Assembly: GCA_003116975.1 (NCBI GenBank)
Contig: BGKB01000005.1
Location: 129,880-193,879, forward strand
Source: Aurantiochytrium sp. KH105
Taxonomy: Eukaryota; Sar; Bigyra; Thraustochytrida; Thraustochytriidae
DNA length: 64,000 nucleotides
Direction: 5' to 3'
Each line of letters begins with the position of its first letter. Position 1 is the first letter of the stretch. The position numbers and the translations under genes are program-made. Positions 27,358 to 37,165 of this stretch are shown here, piece after piece. The notes under the pieces are model-generated. The model was not told the DNA's origin. It did not search any database and worked only from the letters and a program-made list of their open reading frames with translations.

Positions 27358-28802
27358 CTTCGGAGCGAGAAAGGAAAGCCGCGTCGAGTCGAGTTCGAGT
27401 CGAGCCGAGTCGAGGCGGCGCCGCGGCGGCTGATGCAAACGTCGCCGCGTCCAGTGGCGCTGCTACTGCTACTGCTGTTGCCACTGCTGCTGCTGCTGCT
27501 GCTGCTCCGCCCCGTGCGAGTTGCGGCTCGCGCGGGAGGGAGGGTCTCTCTGAACCCCAGCGAGCGGGCTTCGAGGAGCGGGAGAAGCGCGGGCCGTGTG
27601 CGGTGCGGCGGCGGCCGCGACTGGCGCGAGCGAGCGGGGGTTGCGGGAGGCAGGAGGGGGGGGGAGGTCGCGGCTGCTGGTGCTGGTGCTGGTGCGGCCA
27701 GGGCTGCCGCGTCCCAGACCAGAGTGCTCGTAGCGCGGCACGCTGCCCCCTGACCGCTGAGCGGTTTAAAAGCTGCGTGGGCTTGAAAACAAACAAGCTC
27801 TCGTTCATTTTTTGAAATCCGCTGCCGGGTTTGACATGTGAATCAATTTTTCGAACGCGAGGGAAAGAAAGAAAGATCGAAAGAAAAAAAAGAAAGAAAG
27901 AAAAACTTGAAAAAGAAAGAAAGAAGAAAAGAAAAAAAGAGGCGAGCAAGGATGATCGAGCATCTATTCCTGCATGAGCGGGACCACCTGCGATGCGGCG
28001 AGACCACCACGAGCCGCCAAACGCCCGCTGGAACGAGCGATCAGGCCGGCAGGCCGCAGTGGCCGCAGCCGGCAACCGGCGACCGATCCATCGGGCGTGC
28101 CGAGCAAAGAAAGAAAGATCCCGACTGCGCTGCCGCTTGCGGCTCCCGCATCCCTCTTTTTTCTCAATTCCCGCCGCGCACGCGGGCGTCCAGAGCGACG
28201 CGAGAGACGAGGCAAGTGAAAATGAATGAATCACAACGAAACGAAACGAACGGATTCCAGGTGATGCGCTGCGCTGCGATGCGATCCGATCCGATCCGAT
28301 GCGCTGCAATGCGATGCGATGAGAGCATGAGACTTGCGAGGATTTCCAAGGAACGCAGCGGCGTGGCTGGTATAAACGAACGAACGACCGAACGAAGGCA
28401 GGCGCGGCACTTCCTTCTTTCCTTTCTTCCTTCCTTCCTTCCTTGGCTCCCTCCTCTGTGCTCGAGAACCCGAGGCGCGGCGCGGCACATCCAGCCTCCC
28501 CGGTCCGGTCCACGCGTTGCCGCTCCGCGTCCTCGTCATCGCCCTCGCGAGGACAGAGCGCACGATCATGCGATGGAAACCAGATCCAGCAAAGATCGCG
28601 AGCCTCGCATTGAAAACGTGTTGGTGCTAGCTGCAGCTACAGCTACTATGCAGCGCAAAGTACACATCGCACGCACGGTCGGATATGCCGCCCGCCAAGC
28701 CGGCTTTGCCAGCGTCTCACGGCGGCGACGCGACGCGGCGCGACGCCTGGTCTCGCCTCGGGTTGCGAGGCGTGGCGAGCGAGCCAAGGCCCGCTCGGGC
28801 CA

Positions 28803-28870
28803 GCCAGGACTCGGCCGGCCGCTTTGGGGCTGGTGAGCCAGGACTCGGCCGGCCGCTTTGGGGCTGGTGG
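28803..28870 (+). repeat. 34-bp tandem duplication
   Basis: The unit beginning GCCAGGACTCGGCCGG and ending GGGGCTGGTGA occurs at 28803 and 28837. The copies differ only at the last base, which suggests a recent event. Confidence 0.9.
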
Positions 28871-28873
28871 CAG

Positions 28874-28912
<39 letters not shown>

Positions 28913-28932
28913 GGCTGGCTGGCTGGCTGGCT
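28874..28932 (+). repeat. (TTGC)n-(TGGC)n microsatellite
   Basis: About nine GCTT units followed directly by about five GGCT units, immediately after the 34-bp duplication. Confidence 0.9.
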
Positions 28933-29878
28933 CGGGCCGGCTGCGGCCGCTCGCTCGGAAGTCGAAAGCCACGAAGCCGAAGCCGAACCGATGAGACCAG
29001 CCGCGCTGCAGATGGCAGGAAGACGCGTGGGAGCTTCGTGCCGCAGCCGCTCGGTCCGTCGAAGATTGTTGAAGGCGGCCTCACTCATCGACCTCTTCTT
29101 CAGGCCTACTTTCTTTTTCTTCCTTTTCTTTTTTTTCGGTTTTTCTTTTTTTTCTTTTCTTTCTTTTCTTTTCTTTTCTTTTCTGTTTCTTTTGTTTTTT
29201 GACTTGAAAGTTGCAGTTGTTTCTTCCCCACGGCCGGTCCATCGGAGATCAGCGCCGCATCGCTGGTGCCCGCAGCCCGTGCCGCACGGCCGGCTTCGCA
29301 GCCTCGCGTGCCGCCGGTTTCATCGCTGGTGCAGGCAGGCAGTAGTAGTGAGACATGAGGCTGGCCACTGGAAAGGTGGCCGGATGGTCGCCCGGCTGGG
29401 AAGCTCTTGTGTTCGAACTGCCCACTACCTGTCCACTCCTGGCTGCTGCCGCCGCGTGTCTTGCCACGCGAATCTCTCTCTATCTCCCCCCCCCCTCTTC
29501 TCCCCCTCTCTCCACGTGTCTACGCGCGGGGCCACTTCGAACTTTCTTCCTCCCGCAGCCACGCCCCACCGCGGGCTGGACAGCCGCCCCGCTGCAGAGT
29601 GTCCCCACTGCGTGGGGGGAGGGACTTATCTGCGGGGTCCTTCACACACTCCTCTTGTGGCCCGCCGCCACTCCACTGTCCGGCCGGCCCAGCTGATCTG
29701 CAGCTGCCACTGATCGTCCAAATTGTTTTGTTGATTGTTCGTTTCTTTGGCTTATTTGCCGCTGTGTCTGCAGCGGCCGACCGAGTGACACACACGACTA
29801 GGCGCTCCGCTCAGCTCTGCTCGGCTCTGCTTCTACACTGTTCTGCTCTGTTCTCCAGACGCCTCGCCGACGAGGACT

Positions 29879-29907
29879 GCGCAAACGCAAACGCAAACGC
29901 AAACGCA
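29879..29907 (+). repeat. (CGCAAA)n hexanucleotide repeat
   Basis: Four to five tandem CGCAAA units. Confidence 0.85.
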
Positions 29908-32900
29908 CGTACGTTCCAGCCTGGCTCCCTCCCTCTCTGGCTTCAAGCCTCCCTCCTCCCTCCCTCCCTCCCTCCCTAATCTTTCGAGGTGCGGCTTCAT
30001 CTTGAACCCGAAGCTGGATTCGGGCGTGACTGACGGCTGGTCGAGGGGATCCTGGCCGGACCGCCGCCCTCCCTCAAGACGAGCGCGGCTAACCGTGCCA
30101 TCGACGCAAACCTCGCCATCGTCGCCCAAAAACCTAGCCGGCAGGTTTCCAGCCCAGCGGTCAACCCCACCATGATCCGGGCGATGCACGCGTGAGCTCG
30201 GACAGCGGACCGAGGATAGAAGACCCGTGCCGGGCCCGGACCGCGCCACTGCCGCCGCAGAGGTGAGGCGCTTGCCCCCACTCGAAAGAGCTGGCGGCCA
30301 AAGCCACACCAGCCTGCTGCACTGGCTGCACGGGTCGCGCAGCAGTTGCAGCAGAGAGAGCCTTGCCTTCACGTTCTTCTTCGTGCGTCTCGACGGGCCT
30401 CCTGGCCCCGCCCGGTCCAAGATGCGTAGTACAACCTCTTTCCGGCGAGGAACCTCGGGACCTAGCGAACAGAGCAATTAATCAATCGGTCAAATTTATT
30501 TTAGAATTGAAAACAAGATCAAAAAGCATGCGTCTCGCAGGTACGTAGTATGTAGCCTGCAGGCAGCGTTGGTGCCAGGAGCCGCAGTGCAGCGCAGCGC
30601 AGCACTCGCGATCGTCACGCTGGCATGGTGGGAAGCAACTTGAAGATACGGCCACGAAATCCTGCAGAGCGCTGCATTTACGCTTCGGAGAGCTCTCGTG
30701 ATGCGCAGCACACCAGACCGCAGCTCAAGGCGCAACGCTGTAAACAGGCCGCCGCAGCTCTCTTTGCTGAAATGGAAAATTTTGAAATGCAAGCGGGATT
30801 GACATCAATCAACGTAGAGCTTCGTACCTTTTGAGGCGAGGCAAGATTTTGATCGATGGACGAGCTGCAATGGAGCAGCATGGCCAGGACATACACGGGC
30901 TTTGGCCACGGCACCAGCCACCATGGCCACTGCCAGCGTATGCTGCAAAGGAGCCACGAAAGATAGGGAAAGAAAGTATGCAGGAATGAATGAAAGGATA
31001 CTTTGAACTTTGAAAAAGGATCAGTCAGTCCTCTCTGCGTGCTGGCAATTGGACCGTCATCGGTGGCATCTTTCTGAGCTGTAGCACGTGCTGCACACCG
31101 ATGTTAAGAAGGGTCTCGCAAGTGATAATTTCATGTCGATTCAATCAGGCTTCTGCCTCCCACCTTGAAAATCCCCTTCCTCCGTCCTTGCGCTGCTGCG
31201 ACCAATTCCTGGTGGATCTTGGGAATCGAACGCGGAAGATATCAGCCTCTGCAGCAGCCTGGACTGGCATCATTTGAGCTGGGCTCGGGCCGCGACTTAA
31301 CGTCCCTTGGAAAAAGGCTCGCAGCACGTTCAGTTCTCACAGCTGGAGAGCGGAGCGGGAATAAAATAAGAGGAAGGCGTGAATGAGCACAGCAGAATTT
31401 TAAAAACAATTGATTAATGTTTAATAATGGATGAATGACCAGCATGAATCAACCAACCAACGAACAGACGAGAGAATTCGGGATCAGAAGCCGAAGCTAC
31501 TGCTGCTCGCGACGTCCCTCATTTTCGGGTCCGGATTCGTCCGCGAAACAGCGCTTCGCAACACATTTGCAGGCTTGATCGCTAGCTGGCGTGCTGGCTT
31601 GTCCGCTGATCGACTTGTCGCATGCTCACTTGTCTCCTCTGGCCTGCTTGCCAAACTCCAGCCGCCGAGACCGCAGCCGCACCAGCTGCGCAACGCCCGC
31701 AAGAAGCGGCCGGGCCTCCCTCGCACACCAATGGAAGATCGGAGAATAACCTCGCTCAATGTAAATCACTCGCAGACACGCTCGCCTTCCTCCCTTCCTT
31801 CCTTTCTTCCTTTACTCATGATGAGTTCTTTGGTCTGTGAATCCCGAGTCCCCTATGTTGCATTTGGCCTGCCAGACAGACACAAACAGAGAAACTGGCG
31901 GCCGGCCGGCCAAGAAGGACAAGGAGTAGAAAAGGATGACAAGGAGCGCACGACGGAACAAAGCAGCTCTGACGCGCCTTGCCAGCGCGATTTCCTTTCT
32001 GCTCGCTCGGTCGCTCTCGCTCGCGGTCGTTCGAATCAGCTGCAGCTTCGGCTTCGGCGTTGGTTTCTGCACCGTCCGCGAAGAGTCTTCCATGCCCGCA
32101 GTTACTGGATGCCCTACGCATTCGCTCTGGCTGGCAGACACCACATCCTCCGGAATGTGGGAGATCCTGGAAAAGAAAGGAAAAAGGAAAGAAGGGCGAA
32201 AAGGAAAAAAAAGCTACTCGGCACCGCTCGGTCTCACGGCCTCTCCTCCGGCGTACACTTTCCCGTAAAGATGCCCTCGATTCACCCTCCCAAGGACCCC
32301 CGCACCTCTTTGCCCCACGAGGAGGGCAGGTGTGGAGAGGGCATGGGGGAGGGAGAGAGCGAGGGAGGGAGGGGAAATAAAAAGAAAGAAAGAAAGAAAG
32401 AAAGAAAAGAAAGAAAGAAAGCTTGAAAAGGGAAAAAGAAGAGGGAAGGACGATTGATCGTGTGGTTAGTTTGCTCGTTGGCATGACCGCGTTGCAACGC
32501 CAACGCCGCGCCGCGAGGCGGTACGAATCAACTCGACAGGCCGCCGATTGATCCGCCTCCGCCCCTCGTCCTCTCCGCGCTGCGACGGCGGGACTCCCGA
32601 GCGCAAACGGCCGCCAGCCTCTTTCCTCTAGCAGCCAGGGTCCACGCACCGACTACGATTCCTTTCTCCGCCCTTCCCGCTTCGAACCGTGGCCGAGAAC
32701 CTCGCTGTCGCGGACTCGACCCGTGCGCGGTCGCAGCCGCGGTGAAGCGAGCGGAGGGGTCCCGGGGGGCGGACTTTGCGCCGAAAGCGAGCGGAGGCGA
32801 GGCAAGGGCTCTGTGAAAGGAAAGGAGCTCACGTCGGAGACGCGCCTCTCACCCTCATCTCGTGAATGCTCAATCGATTGATCGAGCTCGGCTCCGAGTG

Positions 32901-34021
32901 GCTTACGGCCTACTGCTGCTGCTGTTGTTGCTGCTAGTGTGGACGCTGCGGATTCCATGCGAATTATTTTGTCCGTCTATGCATCACCGGGAAGAACCTG
33001 GCACGTCGCAGTCGCGTTGCACACAAGCAGGCAGGCACTGCGAAGCGAAGCGAAGCGGCGAGGTGGGGCTTTCTCAGAATCCGTCTTATCTCACACAATC
33101 GATCGTCAACTGAATCCATCGAAAATTCGAATCACGAGAGGGAGCCGGGAAGAAGCCGACTTTGATACCGTGGAATGGAGACCGTCGAACAGCCGGCCAG
33201 CCGCAGCCGCAGCCGGCACGACCGCCGCGCCTTGCTGCATCTTCCTTTCCTTCCCTTTCCTCGAAGGTTCCTTGCCTTGGCATGCAGCACGGGAATGCGC
33301 TGTGCTGCACGCGAAGACCATCACCATCTGCATCATGCGGACTCCGAGCTGCTTAATCTCGCCCTCCGCGTCGCAGCCGCATGGCATGTGCAGCCTCGAC
33401 AAACAGACAGGCCAGCAAGACATGACGAGACGAGACGAGACGAGACAGACAAGACAGGCAAACAGCCGGGTGCAGAGCAGAAGCTGGATCTCCCGCGAAT
33501 CCGCACGGATGCGATCCCTGGCCCTGACGCGCCCCGCGTCGCGCGCTCCTGCCTCGCAAGAGAGAGAGGGAGAGAGGTGAAGCAAGGAATGCCGCGCTGG
33601 CCGTGCCGGGCAGGTGGATCTCCCGCGAATTCCTCCTTGCCTTGGTTCGATCCTCGTCCGAGCGAGCGAGCGAGCGATGGATTGATCGAGCGAGCGATCG
33701 ATGGATGGACGATCGAGCTCGATGGAACGCGATCGCGCCGAGGCCGCTCAGGCTGCGCGGCCGGCCCAGGTCAGGTCAAGTGGCGTACGAGATGGCGGTA
33801 TCCTGGGGCATCGCCGCGAGTGTGCAGCTAGTTGCAGCGTACGTGGACGTGTGCATGCGTGTATGCTATGAAGGTCATGGTGGATGTGGATGGATGCACG
33901 GGCGCTTCCCGGGAAGCGCCGCGGCGGGAAGAGGAGAGGAGAGGGGGGGGACGAAGGAGGCAGGCCGGCGCGCGAGGAGGCGCGAGCCGAACAGGACAGG
34001 CCGCGAGTGACCGACGAGTTT

Positions 34022-34068
34022 TTCATCGATCGATAGATCGATCGATCGATCGATCGATCAATCGATGA
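34022..34068. repeat. (GATC)n palindromic microsatellite
   Basis: Repeated ATCG units with two variants (ATAG, ATCA). The tract is self-complementary and could form a hairpin or cruciform. Isolated GATCGATC groups recur at 26795-26820 and 33690-33720. Confidence 0.85.
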
Positions 34069-34402
34069 GGCGAGAGAGCCTTATTACGATTTCCTTTTCA
34101 AGTTCTCTTTACTCGGTGAAAAACATTTTTTTGCCATTGTCGCTTTTTATAAATTGCCTTGAGGCTGGAGTTTTTCTGGGCTTGGCCTAGCTGGCTGGTA
34201 TAAGTGGGTGAGCCAGGCCAAGGTTACAGCAATCGCAGTGCCGGTAAAACGTTGATGGCGATGTGTTCAATGAACTTTATTGTTCTTCGTTCTTTATTTT
34301 TCTCGGATGCGGTGCCGCACCGCATGCGCCGAGTTGGGTCAATCCTCGTGACGATCAATCAATTGACTGTGATGGACGAACCTTACATCTCTCTCTAAGA
34401 TC

Positions 34403-34667
34403 TTAGCAATCAGGACAAATTCAATCAAGAAGGATCGGTCGCGATTGGCTCTCTCCAAACGTTGGCTTCTGGACCAACGTGTCGACGATCGATCGAACGA
34501 TCGATTGATTATGAAAGCACTACATCGTGCCTTGCAATTTCTTGGCAGTCAGGACAAATCCAAACAATGGTGGAGGATCGCTCAATTCGTTCCGCTATTT
34601 TCTTTTGGCAATCAGGACGAATTCAATCAATAGTGGAAAATCGCTCAATTTGCTCCGCGGTCTTCTT
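34403..34667 (+). repeat. Diverged 63-bp repeat, two adjacent copies plus a distant partial
   Basis: Copy one (34542-34604) and copy two (34605-34667) align along their full length, sharing TTGGCA, TCAGGAC, ATCGCTCAATT and GCTCCGC/GTTCCGC-type blocks at roughly 80% identity. A partial third copy, TTAGCAATCAGGAC with following CAATCAA, lies at 34403-34441. The matching parts do not encode a shared frame. Confidence 0.75.
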
Positions 34668-34988
34668 TTTTTGAACGCTGACTGAAGATCGATCAAACAC
34701 TTCTTCGAGTCTTGCGATTTCGCGGATCTTCTTAAAATGAACAACTCAAGACGAACGGAGCGAGGGATAGTCAGTTCCTTTCTACCCAAAAAGTAGAACC
34801 AGTGAATATTTTAAATCTCCCCTAAATTTCTTCTTTTCTTTGTAATTGGTTTGGATGTCACAGCAGTTGCAGCGCAGGCGCCAGGGCCAGAGAGTCGGCC
34901 GCGTGTCTTGGACGTGCGCTACGACGAGAGTCGCAGGAAAGAAAAACAGGGCCAGACACACGTTGTTGTGTCATGCATTCGCCCACGC

Positions 34989-36161
34989 TCACTCGTCCAT
35001 CTTGAGCTGCGCGTTGATGCGCGCCTCAATGTCATCGTCGTCGTCGTCATCATCATCGTCATCGTCGTCGTCATCGAGGTCCAGACCAGCCGACGCAAGA
35101 AGCTCGTCGTCGTCAAGCATGTCAAAGTTCTCGTCACCGTTCTCGTTCAAATCAAGGTCATCCTCGTTCTGCCCCCAGCCGTCGCCGTCGTCAACCTCGT
35201 GATCCACGTCCGCCTCGCGGCTGGCGGCAGCGCCAACATCATCAACCGCAAACTTTGACGAGGATGGCGCCGACGCTGACGCCTGCGCCAATGCACCCGC
35301 GTCCGCCTTGCTTGAAGCGTCGACCCCGACTTCGGCGCCTGTTGCGCCAGCACCCTCTTCGGAGTGCGAGACCTGGTACGCCTCCTTGATGAGCGAGACA
35401 CGATAAAAGTAGTTGCGCCAAAAGTCCTGCTCGGTGACCTCCTTCGGCACGAGCTTGAAGCGCTGCTCGCGCAATCTTGGGTCCGCCTCCATGACCGCCA
35501 CTGCATCCAGGGCGCGCGCCTCAAAATCAAAGGGAAACTCCACCGCGTCGGGCGGAGGCACCACGAACGACTTGTCGTCCTTGGATAGCTCAAGAATCCG
35601 ATCCTTGATCGCATCCGCAAACTTCTTGCTTGCCGGCTCATCCCAGGGAAGCACGCCATCGCTGGCGCCCGAGGTCTGCTCGGCAAGCTCCTCCATTTGC
35701 CGAATCAGCTCCCGACGCTTGAGATCCGCATGTTCTGCTGCCTCTTTCATGTTTTTCGCCATCTGCTCCGCGTACGGAGCTGTGTGCTCTGCAAGTTGCT
35801 CCGCGAGCGGCGCAGCTTGTTTTGCCAAGTCCTGCGCCTGTTCTGCAAGTGCTGCCGACTTGGATGAGACCCATCCCCAAATAGACGCGGCTTCCGCGCC
35901 CAGGTCTGGGGCCTTGAAAAGCCGTGCCTTGACCTCCTCTTCGTCGTGGTGAATCTGAAACTCCATCACTTTGCCTTCCGTCGCAGCTTCTTCCTCATGC
36001 CCAGCTGCAGTGGCAGAGTCACCGCCTCCAGTAGCGGAAGTGGTATCGGCGGCAGCATCTGGTGGCGTCGCAGCAATCAAAGCAGGGCCATCTGTTTTGG
36101 GCTCTTGATCCTCCACGCCCGCGACATCAGCTGCGCCCGTGGACTCCTGCGCCTCGGCCAT
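34989..36161 (-). CDS. BSD-domain protein with an acidic tail
   Basis: This is a 390-residue protein. Residues 1-75 are Ala/Asp/Glu-rich and disordered. Residues about 95-170 form an amphipathic Ala/Glu-rich helix with heptad-like repeats (LAEQAQDLAKQAAPLAEQ), likely a coiled coil or membrane-surface helix. Residues about 205-272 are a BSD domain, with the diagnostic pattern FDFEARALDAV, then LVPKEVTEQDFWRNYFYRV. The C-terminal 90 residues are acidic, with an Asp run of about 15 near 365. BSD domains occur in TFIIH p62, DOS2-like and synapse-associated (SYAP1-like) proteins; the Ala-rich helix before BSD best matches the SYAP1/DOS2 type, which is soluble and partly membrane-linked. The exact role is unknown. 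Confidence 0.85.
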   Translation of the reverse strand: MAEAQESTGAADVAGVEDQEPKTDGPALIAATPPDAAADTTSATGGGDSATAAGHEEEAATEGKVMEFQIHHDEEEVKARLFKAPDLGAEAASIWGWVSSKSAALAEQAQDLAKQAAPLAEQLAEHTAPYAEQMAKNMKEAAEHADLKRRELIRQMEELAEQTSGASDGVLPWDEPASKKFADAIKDRILELSKDDKSFVVPPPDAVEFPFDFEARALDAVAVMEADPRLREQRFKLVPKEVTEQDFWRNYFYRVSLIKEAYQVSHSEEGAGATGAEVGVDASSKADAGALAQASASAPSSSKFAVDDVGAAASREADVDHEVDDGDGWGQNEDDLDLNENGDENFDMLDDDELLASAGLDLDDDDDDDDDDDDDDDIEARINAQLKMDE

Positions 36162-37165
36162 GGTCCTCAGGGATCAAAATTAGCGAGTCCCTGACAGGAT
36201 CTCTGGTCGAATCGACGCCTTGAGACGCGGACGAGCTGCCTTTTATGAACGGAACCAGGTTTTTATCCTACGCACGACCGCCACGCCACGCCACGCCGTG
36301 CGTCTTGCTCTGGTCCCGCGACGCCGCGCCTCCCTGTGCCGGCGCGTCCTCCTCGCCGCGCGAGACGAGATGTTCGATCCTGCGCAATGGCGCAAGGGAC
36401 TCGATCTCGATCCTGCCTGCTGCGCGCGTGCCGCCCTGGAGGGAAGGCGTCTCTCTCCCGCACGCGAGCGCGCGGCCTCGCAAGCAGAATCCCTCGCGCG
36501 CACGCCCGACCGCCCGCCCGCCCGCTCGCTCGCTCGCAAGCAAGCACGGTCTGTCTCGCCGCGTCTGATGATTTGCCTGCAAAGAAAGTTCGGGCGTCAT
36601 CTCGGGACCCCATCGTGATGCGCGCCCTCCAAGTGCCGTTATGGAGATTGGGGTTGCGCACGTGTCGGGCAAAGGTCCGTCCATCGACGATCTGAAGCAA
36701 GGATTGAGGAGAATCGGGGGCCGCCTCGAAGATCTTTGGTGTAGTGCTACTACTACCGCGTCATGAGGCGGCACAAGTACTGCAGAGTTCTTCAGAGCTG
36801 TCGACCGGTTTTTCGATGCCAAAAGAATTCCAAGCACCCACGCGGCGGCAGAGCAGGCAGACCCCCCCGGACCCAAAGCCGAACGTTAGTTGCTCGCCAG
36901 AAGAAACGAAACTTATACAACTTGAACGTGGGTGCTTTCTACAACGGACATTTCTCCTGGCAGCTCGAGTCTTCGGTTTCCTCAGCAGACCAACAATTTG
37001 ATCACGCGTGATCACGCGTGGCATCAAAGGCAGGCAGGTAGGAAGGCAGGTAGGCAGGAAGGCAGGCAAGCGCCAAGTCGCAGGAACCGTCGATCGACGA
37101 GAGGTCTGTGAATCAGCGAGACGAGGCTTCTCCAGCCAGCTTGCGCTCGCAATAAAAAATAAACC
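36162..37165. other. Divergent spacer between the BSD and C2-tyrosinase genes
   Basis: This 1.0-kb spacer must hold both promoters. It contains no gene that I can support. A GGCA/GGTA/GGAA tract lies at 37029-37069, and a tandem ATCACGCG (TGATCACGCGTGATCACGCG) occurs at about 37000-37020. Confidence 0.65.
37029..37069 (+). repeat. GGCA/GGTA/GGAA tract in a 5' leader
   Basis: An imperfect tetranucleotide tract about 97 nt upstream of the C2-tyrosinase ATG. Confidence 0.8.

Noticed and set aside
27838-28836. 332-codon plus-strand frame in the gene-free block
   Set aside because: Composition follows local repeats (KERKKEKKE, RSDPIRCAAMR) and it has no recognisable motif.
31205-31250. tRNA T-arm-like GTTCGATTCCC on the minus strand
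   Set aside because: Flanking stem bases do not pair and there is no matching A box or acceptor arm.
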